Positions 1 to 14,448 of a stretch of DNA of 64,000 bases are shown one piece after another (position 1 is the stretch's first letter; the number at the start of each line of letters is the position of its first letter). The notes under the pieces were generated by a model, which had not been told where the DNA came from, did no database searches, and was given only the letters and a program-made list of their open reading frames with translations. The DNA lies in NCBI RefSeq assembly GCF_050436995.1, contig NC_134764.1:10540001-10604000 (forward strand), given 5' to 3'. The translations under genes and the position numbers were made by a program. The stretch is from Anticarsia gemmatalis. Its lineage: Eukaryota; Arthropoda; Insecta; Lepidoptera; Erebidae.

Positions 1-1795
1 GCTAACTATTTGATTAATATGTTGCTTTTACAAAAATGAAGTATTCTTAAGCTAATCTTTACTGTGATGCAAAAAATAATTCATAAACTAGGAGTAAAAA
101 ACCTAAAATAATGTAAAAATACAATGGAGTTCAAGACCAAAATAAACCCAATTAAATCTATGACAATATACATGAATAGTCATAGTCATTCACATAGATT
201 TGTTACAGATAGATGTTGCCCAAGTTCAAAAGCATACAAAACGAGGTCATGACATCGCCCAAAAGATCTAAATCTATAACGACGCCAAAATATTACTATA
301 CTCTAACTTAGTATAGCGCCTCGCCATGCATGATTCTATCAAAATTATACTTAAAAATTCTGTGTATTTCCAAAATAAAGGAGCTGTATCGAACAGGTTA
401 CCGCCAGCTGCATGAAGGACTACTCACATATCACTCATTTATTTAGCTCCATTTGCGTTTCGCTGAACGATTGTGGTCACACTTATACAACTCTAGTTCT
501 ACCAGCCGCGTACAGCGTCGCGGGAATGAGAAAAGCGTCACAGCATGTTATCTCTGCTAAAACGATTCTATCCACTGCGTATGGCGCTGAATATGCTACG
601 AAGTCCCTAACTCTGCGAGTTACTAACGTTCTAAATTCTGAATTTTCCATAACTAAGCCAGTCGCGAACCGTGTGTATTCAAGGCTCTCGTAGAAGACGA
701 CGATGTCGGACTATGATAAGATCTGTCCAAATCAAAACGACGCTACAACAAACAAATATAAATGATAACCCTGACATTGCCATATATCTACAATCAGTAC
801 CTTGCAGTTATCACCATGTATGCTCAGACTGGGCCGGTCCACTCCGCCTTGAGATTGTGATCATTAGTTGATCACTTGCCTTATTTAGTGATTCATCAAA
901 GCTTTTGTTGTGGTTTATTGATTTGGTATAGACTTATTGATTATTTGGTGTACAGATTGGATCATTTATTTTATGTTTTGTTGAAACAGAGTTTGTTTAG
1001 GATTTTCGATAGTCATTAGAAAGTGTTAGAATGGTCATGGATTTTATGGTACTCTAAAAATGTATACAATAGATTGTGAGCGAAAATTTAAGAATCTAAA
1101 ATTTAACAATATTTTATGAATCCTTTGAAATATGGCAATTCGAAGTTGTACAAGCAGGTTTATTTTGCAATCATAATAGGTATATTTGGCCTATCAATGT
1201 TCTACTGCTAGGCAAGGGTCTCCTCCTGGAATGGGGGCGAAGTTAGGCCTTAAGGTTGCGGGTTGTACAAGGTGTTACATAAATCTTTACCTATGTATGT
1301 ATAAAGCGTTTTATTTTTAGTTCAGAAATGTTGTTTAACTGCAACTCAAGATTAACAAATCCGAACACACCTTTCCGATATAATAATTTATGTAAAAATA
1401 TTCATATTGTATTGTGGACTTGTTTGTAATAAACATTAACTGGTCGATTGTATAAATTAATAATTTATTGAGAACTAGCGCCCGCTCGCAACTTCGTCCG
1501 CGAAATAAAAATAAATTTTCCCGTCTTAACATCATTCTTTATTACTGCTCCACTCCTATTTGGCCCTAGCATTATGTTACAAAGTCTATAGTTTTCTTAA
1601 ATAAATGGACTATTTAAATACTCCAAAAGAATTGCTTGTTTGGCGTAGTGGTAAACGTCATCACCTCGCCGCAATAACTGTAGTGCCGCGTGGAGTGTGG
1701 TCGAATTCAGGACAAAGATTTGTGTGATGAACACGAGTATCTAATCTGAGCATGGTAGTTAATTTATAAGTATACATGGTAGTTAATATATACTT

Positions 1796-2194
1796 GTATA
1801 CTTCTATATATATATTCGCTTAGCCTTTGTTCCAAACTATGTTGGAGTCGGCTTCCAGTCTCACCGGATGCAGCTGGATACCAGTGTTTTACATGGAGCG
1901 ACTGCCTATCTGACCTCCACAACCCAGTTACTTGGGTACTAACACGATACCCTTCGGTAAGACTGGTTGTCAGACTTTCAAGCTTCTGACTACTGTTAAC
2001 GACTGTCAAAGATCTTCGAAAATGACAGCCGGGACCCACAATTTAACGTGCCTTCCGAAACACGGAGGAACTCGATATGTATAAGATGGTCACCCATCCA
2101 CGAAACAACCTCGGCAAGCGTAGCTTAACCTCAGAGATCGGTCCGTGCGGCTATTGTAAACTAAGCCACGAGCGAGAGTATACTTCTATATATA
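1796..2194. mobile_element. Short retroposon with 17-bp target-site duplication
   Basis: The same 17-bp AT-rich word (GTATACTTCTATATATA) stands at 1796-1812 and 2178-2194 and brackets about 365 bp. The insert contains a segment repeated elsewhere in the window (42436-42760, 37826-37960, and inverted at 55578-55702), recognisable by CCGGATGCAGCTGGATACCA. A long AT-rich direct repeat is typical of target-primed reverse transcription, so this looks like a SINE or a short LINE 3' fragment. No coding capacity is visible. Confidence 0.6.
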
Positions 2195-5100
2195 AGTATA
2201 TATTTAGAAGTATACAAGTATATTTATCAGTTATTTAGTTACCATAGTACAAGCTCTGCTTAAAATCAAATGACCGTGTGCGAGCTGTCCAATGAAATAA
2301 AAAAAATCGATCCAGTAGTTCCTAGGGCTTGCGCATTCAGACAAACAAACAAACAAGCAAACAAAATCTTTAGCTTTATTATAAGTATGATTTACATAGA
2401 GTTGGCCTAACTAGGTGATTTTTATGATGACAAACACGATAATAGAATCGCTTTGAGAGTTCATTTATATGTTGACATTGCTCTTTGTGATTTAAATCGA
2501 GGTTTTCTTATATGGTGACCAGTATTATGATTTAGATTGATGTTTTATGGGCATATCCATATTGTCAACAGTGGTATTAAACTAATGCGGCTTTATTTCC
2601 AAGAAATTGAAATGAATTGACGTTTCAAAGTCATGAAATATTAGTATTATAGCTTGTAGTGTTTTGCTTTACTATAGTGCTAAAGTTTAGGTACTTATGA
2701 GGAAGAATAAGGGTCCCATATTGGCATAGAAACTGTGGTGCAATAGATGAGGTGCTTATATTGACGGCTACCTAGAAAGAAATGAAGGGTTAATTTCTAG
2801 AAGGAACAAGTATTTGTATAAATGATCGAAAAAATAGTTGTTCAGAGTTCGTATTTAAAATTGGTTATCGGTATGTAAAAATTGTTATAAATGTTCTGCA
2901 TTTGTAGGCGAAAGTAGAAAGAGTTAAGTTTATTGTGTCCTACATTTAAAATAACGTTAGATTCCAATATTACTTAGTCACCTATCTATTGATCTGAATC
3001 TAAAGATTGCACAAACAGATCGCCATCTTGGTCGGCTTTTTTAACACACAGAACTGAATATTTCTCTCTGGTCACTGATTGTATTTCAATATTAAACTAC
3101 CCTTAAATGTTGTTATTTTTATTGATGGAAGACTTGAGGAGGAGGAGATGAGTCAAGTGTTTACAATTAATATGAGTCCATTGCCACAGGTGACGGAGCT
3201 TCCTCGAGGAAGTTATTACGATTTGACATATTAATTGTCTTCTTCCGATGCTCGGTAGCTTTTAATTGAACATCGTATTGACGATGTATTGTTTCGATTA
3301 AAGAATGTTGGGTCGAAGTTATCGCTTGTTCTGTTAATTGACGTTTTTGTGAAATTTAGTAAAAAATAAACTACACAGACTGACTGAAGGGTATTAGGGA
3401 CATAGGTCCCAAACTAAGCCTGTATTTTAGGCACCTGTACAATATATCTCGAAAAAAGCAATTAAAAAAATATATATTTTATCGTATAGTCACTGGCCAA
3501 CTTAGTGTCAAAGCTGCTCCAGTCGCTCGAAAAGCCTTTGACATATTATTATATTATTTTAAAAACAGTTATCTTAGTAGACAACAATTGTGACCAAATT
3601 TTACGTGTCTTCTAAAACAACCTTAAGAATTGAAATCTGAAATCATGAAAGTCCCTAATTGTATAGTTATCTATGTATATCTCTTGTTAATACAAGAATT
3701 ATTGCCATTCTAAATATAGTAATTTCAAACCAATAATTATGTCTGATTGATAGACTTTGTCAATGTAATACATTCAATCGTTTAATCATTAAGCTCACCT
3801 TGTACCATACCATAATTAATATACAATTACTACAATTTGCAATATGAAAACATTAACTTTTCCTCGCGACTTCGCCTGCATGACTAAGATTTGCTGGAGT
3901 AAGAATTCTATGAAGAATATTAATCCCGATGTTTTAGAATATTTCTCCATTAGAATATGCTGGAGTTTGGTAACGAACCCGGTATATGGCAAAAGACTTG
4001 CCTTTAATGGGATGATGGGACTGACATTGTTAATGGCGTAACGTGGATGTACATCTCTCTCTACATCTTCGCGTATAACAGGCGTGATATTATGTATGTT
4101 TGTGTATCAAATCCCTTTATCAATATCCCAGGGGTATTCGTGTGACTGAGTAAGAAACCTTTCACATATGTAATATTAGTTATATTATAATACTTCCCTT
4201 GCCCTGGGACAGTAATGGGTTAAAAAAAAAAGTATAATAGTAAAATTAACAACAATCTTACTAACAAAATCAATTGCAATTTCATCTTTAAGCAACACTA
4301 CTGATTCCTCTTCACACAATTTCATTCCCAAGCACAACCTACGCGATATTACCAACATCACCACCGTTTGTCTTAATGCTCACCAAAACTCATTTATCAC
4401 GAAGACCTTCTTAGGGACTTATAAACCTGGGCCCATACTCAAACAAATATAGAAAGAGATAGCATTATACAGGTCATATAGCTGCATCTCTTTCTTCTAT
4501 TGCGTTATGTCTTCAAACAATAGGAATAAGCTTCAAGTTAATATCTTTAATGATTGATTGTTTGTTTAATTCAATAGTTTTGTACCATTGGTGCCTGTTC
4601 GATGGCCTTCTAGATCTCTCTTATCGTTAGGAAGTCAAGATTTGGTATGTCAAAAGAAGTTTATAGGTGTGCCAATATTGGGAGTACTTGAGAATAGAAT
4701 GGACGTTGAAGTTGCATAAGTAATTAGCTTAGTTAAATAGATCAACCAATATTTTTACCATATCTCAGGATACTTTACTATAATTGCAATTTTGTACGAA
4801 CCCACAGTTTAACAAAGATCCCCCTTTATCCCTTAAATAAGGTCAATATGGAACAATCTCTTTTTCACCCCTATCCGAATTAACAGCCCTGGATTATTCT
4901 TCAAAAAATTCTAACCCATGACTGTCCCACTGTTGGGCAAAGGTGTCCTCTAGAATTGAGGGAAAAGAACCAAGCAAGCCCAGTTCGGGTTAGGGATTTG
5001 CATTAAGTAATGCGTTAAACAATTTTTAGGTATGCAAGGTTCATCATGATGTTTTCCTTCCCCAAGAGTAAGTGATAATAATTTCTAATACACACATAAC

Positions 5101-5830
5101 TTCCTTTAAATGATGACATACTGAAATTATTACTTTCTTGAAAGGCCTGACTCAACGGTAATAAATTTATAAATTATGACTAAAATTCACAAGAAATTAA
5201 GTCCAATATTTGCATACGAGCGAACATAAATCACAATCACAATGCTTCAAGTTTTAAAGCAAGTGAGTAACAATCATGAAACAATTTACAACTCGCACCC
5301 ACTTAACGGAATTGTCCGTTAATTGACTAAAAGTATCTGATGCAAGCGACAATTTCCTTACATATGTATATTATTAATATAAAACAAGAAACCTTTATAC
5401 CTAGAAAAAACTAGTCATTCAGGAACAAAAAATCGCTTTTTAAAACCTTCAGATGGTTTCCGTAAACAATGAATAATTTCTCTTTAAAGTTGATAAATGG
5501 TAAGCCAAGTTTATAATTAGTACATTTTCGTTGTACATTGGAAGAGGGCCCACAAAGAATTGAGTAGGGTAAGGGCAAATGAGGCTGCGAGTGATAGACA
5601 TCTACTTAGATGAAAAAGGGGTTAACTTACGTTCATCAAGGAAATTGGGGGTTTGTTAGCAGAAATAATTATGTGCATATGTACAATTTTTTTTACAAAA
5701 TACCACTCCCGCACTAAGAATTGCTCTTTTACAAACACAATAACAACGGACACAAAGTACAACTAGGCCATCACAGTAGTAGTGGCATGGTGAACGCATG
5801 ACCCACTGAGCCAGTAATGTCGTCAATATA

Positions 5831-5992
5831 TTAGGTCGGGGAAAAAGTCTTTTCGCATTATAGTATGTATGAATTTGTAATCAAATCTTTTCTCTACACA
5901 AAAAAGCTCGATATTTGGGTACCTCACGAGCTCACTGACTGATTACAACTTCATACATACTATAATGCGAAAAGACTCTTTCCCCGACCTAA
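5831..5992. mobile_element. Mariner-type MITE, copy 1
   Basis: Terminal inverted repeats of about 35 bp start TTAGGTCGGGGAAAAAGTCT and end in its near-complement, flanked by TA on both sides. Only about 160 bp separate the ends and there is no transposase frame, so it is a non-autonomous element. Related copies sit at 14250-14448 and 34153-34356. Confidence 0.8.
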
Positions 5993-6504
5993 TATTTAAA
6001 ATGGTAATTTTCCTGAACCATATTCAATTAAATAACTCTAAAACATATTAACTACCTAATAATCATAACCGCTCAATTATCAACACCAACAAAACAATAT
6101 AATCAACACGCAACAACGAACAAAAGTAAAAGTGAAATTTCTCGAACGCACGCGAGAGTGAAAAGCGCATCAGACGGCCTTGAACTCACGATCTTTCCGG
6201 TTTGGCGGCCGGACTGTCGAACCTTAATTGAGTCAAGTGCACGTTGCCGTTGGTGCCTTTACAGCTGTTTATATACTGCGGCCAGTTTTTATAAGGCTTT
6301 TAAAGGTTGAGTCATCGGGCCCTTCTGAACTTCCGAAATTACTTACATTGTTTTTAATTATCGTCTAGTTGTGAATAAAAATTATGGGTTTAAAAAATAC
6401 TGTAGATATGTATGTTTTATATGTTAGATAGGGTGGGGTTGATATCTCACATGGAAATTGAAAAGGGGCCCTTTTTGATGTCACAATGAGATGTGATTAT
6501 AAGA

Positions 6505-6770
6505 ATCATAATATCACGCCTGTTTTACCCGAAGGTGTGGGCCAGAGGTGTATAAAATACACACAAGTGTCGCTATTTAAAAATATTAGTCCCATGTAAT
6601 AGGGAGCGAGCCTATTTTCATATTACCGGACAAGTTGCCAAACTTAGGGCCATTATTGAAAAGTATTCTAACATAGGTACCTCTAAATTAGAAAAGTAGC
6701 ATTTTGTCTGACCAGGGAATCGAACCTCATAATCAGCTTAGCCGACCACAGCACAGATAAAAATATTATA
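6505..6770. repeat. Interspersed repeat with CCCGAAGGTGT / CCCATGTAATAGGG blocks
   Basis: Blocks shared with 21510-21605, 41276-41470, 47803-48240 and 63726-63835 include a CACGCCTGTT..CCCGAAGGTGT start, a block around AGTCCCATGTAATAGGGAGC and a tRNA-like GGGAATCGAACC near the end. It is probably a SINE or LINE 3' end; the clade is not assigned. Confidence 0.55.
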
Positions 6771-8438
6771 TTTCAAACCATTACGTAACAGGCGCCTTCA
6801 GTAAATTAGTTGTCTGTTTGTTATTATAATAAAGTAATATTCATAACTTATAATATAATCTATGCAGTTTCAATTATTAACTTGTAGATCTAAACTGATA
6901 ATATAATAACTAACGATACTGTATTACTATTTAAATAAAGGGCTATCTGGATTATAACTGGATTTTACTTTTAGTATCTATATTACGCAGTATTTTGCTA
7001 CTGATCAGGCAATTTTTAAATCCAATTTTACTACTCTATCAAAATATAATTCACTTAGTAGAAAGCTAAAAAGTATTTTTAAAACAGACTTGCATTTTCA
7101 GAGGTATGTTCGATCGATGATTCGATCGTATTTGAAAAATATGTCCGAACAGTTAAAAAAAATCTCATAAATATTATAGGCTGTTGAAACTTTCTTTTAA
7201 AATCAATTACTGTATTTCTTTTCTACTGGGCAAAGGCCTCCTTCCGAAATGCGGGTTGGGACTTTGCATGCCCTCGACAAATGCATTAAAACAATTTTAA
7301 AGCACGCAAATTTCATCACATTGATTACTTTTTTAAACTTAAATACTTTATCATTTGAAACAACAGTGTTTACTACTTACTAAAACGTATCACCTTTAAC
7401 AAGACTTATTGGTAAAGTAAACAAAATAATAATATATAAATATTAAACAACACACCCATGTTTGAGCTGTAATGACGAGTTAAAATTAAATTATTCATGC
7501 ACCCGTGTCGATCCAATTACGGCCCTGTGTTTTTATTGAAATGCATAATTTATATTTTTATTAAATACTGGATGCAAAATCTGAAGTAATGGTAGAGTAT
7601 GTTGGAAAAATATTATAAAAATGATTTCCGTTTAATATTTTTGCGCCATCTAAATCATAATCATTTTTATCATATTTTATTATTAAATTACATATTATCT
7701 TAAATATTGTTTTCAACTGTTTTTATGTATTTTTATAGCTATTAGCAAAATAATTTCAATATGATTGGTACAGATAATAAAATAATAAATTATCTGTAAA
7801 ATTAAACTACATCACTGTCTAGAGGAATTCTCTCCTCAGTAAAAACCCTATGCAAACACCACAAATTAAAATTATACAATTAATAAAGTACCTGCTTGTC
7901 TGAACAGAAAGTGCGTAGAGATTGTACTCGTCATTGATAGTAGGTGTACCCTTGAACTAATTACCGATATTGACAATACATTATTAACTATAAGTATTAA
8001 TACACGACTCGAATCAATAGAGCCTTACGAAATCATTAAGTATTTAATTAATTACTCGTGAGTAAGTTTTGTGTTAGAGCGAGAAATGTGCTTAAATCAG
8101 TTAAGAAATTAAAATAAATAAGTGATTTGTGCATTTCTTTTTCCGTAATTTAAATTACTATGTGGTCAAATCTTATTAGATTGGCTTAAAGCAATTCATA
8201 ATTAAATATGTATCAGACTTGCAGACAGAATATTGCATTAAAATATTCGTACAAATGTAGAGCTTTCTTGATCTTACCCCTGGTTCCACCTGGTTTGAAT
8301 ATCTTAGAAAGAACTTATCCTGCCTCTCTAGAACATCCATCAAGCACTCTGCTGAATCCTATCAAAACTGGTCCAGTGATCAAATTGTAAAAGCAAAATA
8401 CACAAACTGAAGACGAGAATATGAAAAACTAGGTTTTA

Positions 8439-8608
8439 TCTATATATATTTAAAAAAATGAATTTCTGTTCGTTAGTCTCGCTAAAACTCGTGAACGGCT
8501 GGACCGATTTGACTAATTTTGGTCGTGAATTATTTGTGGAAGTCCAGAGAAGGTGTAAAAGGTGAATAAAAAGAAGAAAGCGTAAGCGGAGCTGCGCGGG
8601 TCAGCTAG
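8439..8608 (+). mobile_element. Non-autonomous Helitron-like element
   Basis: It begins with TC after an A and ends GCGCGGGTCAGCTAG followed by T, which matches Helitron termini (5' TC, 3' CTRR, insertion between A and T). The end is shared with 25915-26172, 45713-45966 and 53647-53901, while the interior is of another subfamily. No coding content. Confidence 0.7.
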
Positions 8609-9464
8609 TTATTTTATAAAAGCATGGATTTTGATATTATCAAAATCTAGTCTTGCCGCAAAGCCTATCACACCAATTCCTACAAACTTAATAAGATTAT
8701 AATGATCATCTTTCAAGTACTTTCATCACACATTGTTGAGGCATCCACGTGTGGTGATTCACTCGTGGTGCCGGTGGGCTGGCTGTGTTACGTCACGGCG
8801 TGGGACTGATAGGTGTCATGGCTGAAGCATGCGCTTGTATCTGTGACCTGTGGTAGGACTTACGTTTTGAATTAATTGGGGATAGCTCCTGTTTGTTTTG
8901 TAACTTTTGCTCTATATTGTGTTTTAATCTAGGTTATAAACTATCTGTGTACCTTTTATTAAGGTCTGTTCAATAGCTTTGGCGTGCTTGATAAACACAT
9001 ATTTAAACATCCTGACATCCAAATTTTCGTATGTATTAAACAAAGATTTGTTATTAGTATTGGAATAGAACCTACGACTTCCAAGGCACTTCCAAGGTGC
9101 TTCTAATCCTAAGAATAGAGTGCAAACTAGGTCTTAATCAATGCAGATCTTAAACACATAATTGGATCTGATAAATCTGATGACATGCGAGTTTATATTA
9201 GTCCTTATTACATAAATGTAGTCGATAAATATATGGACAAATGACTCAATATTTCATAATTACTAACTATTTAAGGAACAATCTGACTCACAACCGAATA
9301 CTGAACAAAAAACGTTATTACATATCGAATTACTTCCGAATACATGATACGGTGTATAATTGACAATATGGACGCCTTGTGAAGACTGACAGTTGCAGTA
9401 GACCTATTGTCTTTTTAAAGGATAAAACACTTTATTTTAATACTTAATTTACTGTATACTAAGT

Positions 9465-9812
9465 CTGTTTGACTGCCCCTGCGACTAGGTAGTAAATGCA
9501 ACTGCCTGGCAGAGGTCTTAGGTTTAAATCCTGGGCCGGGCCAAAAATTTCTGAGTTTTCCTGCCCAGTCAATTGCCTAAAGTGAGTAAGTTGAGGTATG
9601 TAAAATTCGATGTTTAGGAAAGCATGTGAAGTCATCGGTCCTGCAGCTGGCTTCTCACTGTCGTGTATGTTAGCTGTCCCATCGGGCTATGAGAGTGAGG
9701 ATACAGAAAGTAACTGTGTATTGGACACAATAAATAAACAAAGTCCCAAACCGATGGCTCGTTTCAATGAAACTAGGCACTCTGGCCGAATATCGGTTAG
9801 GAGGCTATATTA
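9465..9812 (+). mobile_element. tRNA-derived SINE, family 2 (degraded)
   Basis: A tRNA-like head (box-B-like AGGTTTAAATCCTGGGCCGG) is followed by a body shared with 23541-23910, including a block near TATCGGTTAGGAGG. The open frame at 9610-9813 lies entirely in this repeat and is not a gene. Confidence 0.6.
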
Positions 9813-11119
9813 ATTAATTAATAAATGAGTACAGTACTTACACCAGATAAAAACAATGTAAACATATTCTCTCTCTTTCTGCCCCACCTACACAACAATA
9901 TTTTTGGACGACATCGAAAAAAATTAATTAAGCAAAAACCCTCCATATATCATTACACCTACATAAGCTTTTAAAGGTACCATTGAGGTTATTAACTGGA
10001 CAGTGGGTAGGCAGGCCTTGGTATTAACTACTTCATTAAAGCCAGCAGTGGTCGATTCCGATTGGAACCATATTGGCAAAATTTTAAAGTAATTATTGGT
10101 GCAAAAAATTAACGAATTTAATAACTTATCGTATGCCAAAACTTGCGCTCCGAGCGAAATTACACATAGTTTTAACCGACTTAGGAAAATAAGAGGTTCT
10201 TAAATTGTCTGTATTTTTTTTACTTCGTATCTTTTCACTGATTAGACCGACTATGACGATTTGTTTGTTTGAAAGGTTTTGCTTCCCATATTTAAGATTT
10301 CGAGAGACTAAAATTACATAACTTTGTGTTAAGAAAATATTTTATAGAGCTCAATTTTAAACTTTTTGTAAATCGTTTTAAAACAAACTATATCAAACAT
10401 ACCGACATAAAATCACACCTTTTCCCGATAAAAGTAGGCAGAGACTAGAGAACGCCACTTGTTGCGATCCTTCTAAACTTTTCTTGCTTCATTCATTTCT
10501 ATACATGTTATCTTATTATACAGAACCGGAAAAATGATCTGCGAAAAAGAAACTTACATCATAACTTTTAAATTCTCGCGTTGCATGTTCGACACAGTGG
10601 TCGTGGTTACAGTCAGCCTGGGACCACGGCGAGTGCAACCTGCGCCGAAACGTTAGGCATTTTAAGGTAAAATGGGTGTTCGCGTTAATTCCCGTATTCT
10701 ATTATACAAGAAACTTATAACTTTTAGACCTAAAAGAAACAAACCACTCAATATCGAGCACGTATAAAACGTATAAAAATGCACAAGCATTCATTTAAAA
10801 CAATAAACATTCGGATAAACATAAAATATAACATTTTAAACATGGCCGTGCAAGGAACACATGACAACGTATTATTAAGATCTCTTGTATTACATATAAG
10901 GAGTTTTATGAGTATCACTTATATACTTACTTTGTTACTGTTGCATAAGCGAGCAATATTTTGCAGAATTTTGACTTAAACAAGGACGATTTTCTACTAC
11001 TATCGACCATTCGACTAGCGAGTGGCTATCGGCTTACGGTCTTACAATACTACTACTTTACTAATAAATGTTATGTAGGCACTGAATACTTACAAAATAC
11101 ATATAATAAATATATAAAC

Positions 11120-11253
11120 AAGTACTTTGTTATAAAATTTTGTTAATATTTGCACGCCACATGTGGCAGAATATGTGCTCTTTCCCTTGTATTATCATCT
11201 ATATACACTACACCATATTTGAGCAAATAAATTATTTGATTTGATTTGATTAC
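11120..11253 (+). mobile_element. 3' end of a non-LTR retrotransposon
   Basis: The sequence includes a TTGCACGCCACATGTGGCAG motif, then GAGCAAATAAATTATTTGA, ending in a TTTGA-type simple-repeat tail. This looks like the 3' end of a lepidopteran LINE. No reverse transcriptase coding sequence remains. Confidence 0.6.
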
Positions 11254-12199
11254 ATAAAATTACGAGTTTTTCTCATAGGGGTAAGTAGAAAACAAAGAAC
11301 ACCACTGGCTACGATTGCTACAAACTTCCCTTGCCTCTTTCACATCCCGTACATCTAGTCATACAGTAATTGAAGCTGTTTATGAATATAAACTAAAGTC
11401 GAATTGCGAACCTCCTCCTCCGAACAAAAGGACTGTAGACTTAATAAGTTTTAATGATGTACTACATATTAATAACTTAATTTCTAGTAACATTAGGTAA
11501 TCATCAAAAGTAAGCCCTCATAAAACTTGCAAAAACGTTACGCAAAAAAACACCAAGGAGATCGATTGCTCCAATTATGGTAATAAAAAATTTGATAGAT
11601 AGTTTTAAGTCTACTCTATTACTCATACTAATATTAATCTGTAGTACAAAATAGACGTACCTGTTCGTCTGTTTGTTCAAGCGTTACTACAAAATTACTA
11701 CATCAGTTTGGTGAGATTTGTGTAATTGAAGGATATTTTGAACGTTACATACTTGTTTATATATTTTTTAAATGGCGTACCAAATCACAAAATTAGCAAA
11801 ATTGGCAATAGAAAATTTTTTTTTTTCTCTTGATCAAAAATACTAGGTTTCACTGTAGATATAATTAAGTCTGAAACCTGTAACCAAAACTACATAACTG
11901 AGTTACAATTATTAAGAATATAAACCAACAACACTATAATCTATCCGAGAATTGAATCTAGGACTTCGTGTACATCTCATACAGATCCTCACATTGCAGA
12001 TTTTTTAAACATTTTAATTATCATTGACCTTACACCCGAAGCCGGGGGCATTACCTAGTATAATAACATAACGACGTGATAAATATCTAGACGTCGCAAC
12101 AACGTGTAATTGTACAGTAATTTACATTTATTAAGCTTGTAATAATCTTCTGAAAGATTACAGTTAACTGTGACAGGTCTGTGCGTGATTTATTTTGTA

Positions 12200-12717
12200 T
12201 GCCGCGTCCGCACGCTTGCCAAACCTCAACAAGCGTCCACAAATTCAAACGTGTGGAGAGAGCGCTTGCCATGGTTTGTGAAGGTTTGCAAGCGTTTGTA
12301 GCCGTTCCGATCGAGTGTCGGTTTTTTGACACAAATCAAAGGGAATTTGTCGCAAGCGCTTGCGACGCATCCACATGTTGGTGCGCGCTCAGTTTGGTTT
12401 GTGTACTGGAGGCCAGCAGACTTAATTCTCTTTCTATATTGAGCCAATCTTCCGACGCCGAGGGCATTTGAAATGATCGCATATTATAGAATATTGATCG
12501 TTAGTAGTTTTTTTCTTTTCTTTTAAATAAAATTAACTTAAATCAAATGTTATGGCTGATATTACCTCAATATCCATCACGTCCGTTATGCTTGCCTCTT
12601 CAGAACATACTAAGTCACTCGCAAGCGTGTGGATAGCGATGTTTGATTGCCTAAATCAAGCCAAACGTTTGTAGAGGTTTGGAGTTTGCGGCAAGTGCCA
12701 AACGTGCGGACGCGGCA
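12200..12717. mobile_element. MITE with TGCCGCGTCCGCAC inverted termini, TA target site
   Basis: The ends are TGCCGCGTCCGCACG and its complement, each flanked by TA, 518 bp apart. The subterminal parts are rich in repeated CAAACC / GCAAGCG words that continue the inversion. The open frames on both strands at 12087-12471 are by-products of this GC-richer palindromic end. The TA target points to the Tc1/mariner superfamily. Confidence 0.75.
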
Positions 12718-14249
12718 TAAGTCTATGGTAGTATCTGGTTTGGGCTTATGGTTCAGTGGTTGTAACGTCGTTTTGGAATTGAACTAGGGCAATAAAATAT
12801 ATTTATAAAGCATTTGTTGGAATAAGTTGTGATAAAAATTAGGCATTGCTATTGTACCGAGTGTAGCGGGTTCGATTTCCAGAACAAAAAACTAAAAAAT
12901 ATTCCAAACTGAATTTTGTTCAAATGCACGTTTTATTTACGGCGTTTTAACCCACATGGATCACAATAACGACAAACTAATTTCTTTGGTTAAAATAATA
13001 TTATCATATCCTAGAAAACGAATATCACAGTTTTTAAGAAATATCTATCAGAAAACTTTTTATTTCTACAAAGGCTTTATAAAACTCATCAAAAAATTAA
13101 GCAAACAAAACGATGTTCCATCTCTCTTTAATCACTTGAAAACGAGCGAGACAACAAATCTATTACTAAACTACAAATATACTAGAATATTTATGTCAAA
13201 AGCGTTTACCCGTTGACAACCAATTAGTGGGACCTCAATAGTAAATGCACAGAGTAAACATAGTTGCAGAGACTAATGCACAGAGTAATAGCTGAACGGT
13301 TGCGACAGGTAAAGACACGCATGCAAATTATGCGCATACGCATAAAGCTATACAGTAAAGGTTATTGTACACTTAAATGATCTGCTGAAAATTATTGACC
13401 ATTTAATTTTAGACGTGGTTCAATTTTAAGTTCTGTTCAAAAGTATTTTGATCGCTATAACATACGTCAGTGTGACAAAGTTAATACAAGATGAATGCCA
13501 CTTACGATTGAGTATGGTTCCAGTTGCAAGTTGTTTTTATCAGAAATACGGCAAATTTCTTTATACGGTTTTTTGTTTGTAAAGATATTCGTAGCCAGAA
13601 TCGTAATCACACAGTTAAATTATCATTATAGAATAGCATTTATAGTCGAAAGTATTGGTAGTTAATAAGAGAACAGCTTTTAAATAGACCTATTACCAAA
13701 GACTCTTACAAAAAGCATAATATTAAAATTATATCTAGAAAATATCTACCTTATTTCTTAATTATATTATTTTCTCCGCTTTCCGTCTTCTTTTAACGCC
13801 CTAAATTATCGATATTTAAGTAAAGTCTATGTAGGCATATGTTCCTGTACCATTTAGCAATAAGACTCAATGCATTGCTATGCATTCGTCAGTACACTCG
13901 TACACTCAGTAGAAAGTGAATCATAATTTTTGCATTGCAAAGTGCCACGCCTAAATATGCAAGCATGTAACCTACATACAATCTGATATCGGTCTTATGT
14001 CGTGATAGAATTCTTTATACACGAAATAGACTAAAGCTTTTGAATAATGATTGACCATTTTATTGACATATTGCTCCCTTTTAATTGGTTAAATCATGAC
14101 AAAAATATTTGGAAATTTCATGTGGTAGCTTTTCTCAAGTACCCGTAAGATAAGGGCCCTGTATGATAAGATGTATGGATGTGAAAGCAAAGGAAGTTGG
14201 AGTGTAAGTTGTTTTTGGTTTCTGCCTCCTATCGATCTAAAAAAAATTA

Positions 14250-14448
14250 TAGAGGTCGGGGAAAAAGTCTCTTCGCATTAGAATATGTATGAACTTGTAG
14301 TAAAATCTCTTAGACTTCAAGAATCACAAATGAATACACGGTTCATTAGGTTTCTTTCAGTGAGCTCGTGAGGTACCCAAATATCGAGCTTGTTTGTATT
14401 ACAAGTTCATACATACTATAATGCGAAAAGACTTTTTCCCCGACCTAA
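14250..14448. mobile_element. Mariner-type MITE, copy 2
   Basis: The same termini as 5831-5992 (AGGTCGGGGAAAAAGTCT and complement CCCCGACCTAA) enclose about 160 bp, including a CACGAGCTCACTG-type block shared with the copies at 5831 and 34153. The left tip is slightly decayed. Confidence 0.75.

Noticed and set aside
8740..8860. GC-richer patch with an open stretch ending in TGA
   Set aside because: Considered as the missing CH-domain exon, but the translation (VVPVGWLCYVTAWD) does not match the CH consensus.
12087..12471. Overlapping open frames on both strands, GC-richer than average
   Set aside because: They lie mostly in the terminal part of a TIR element (12200-12717), whose inverted repeat explains the mirrored frames.
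12956..13216. 86-codon frame rich in Lys, Ile and Tyr
   Set aside because: AT-driven composition, no splice or homology support.
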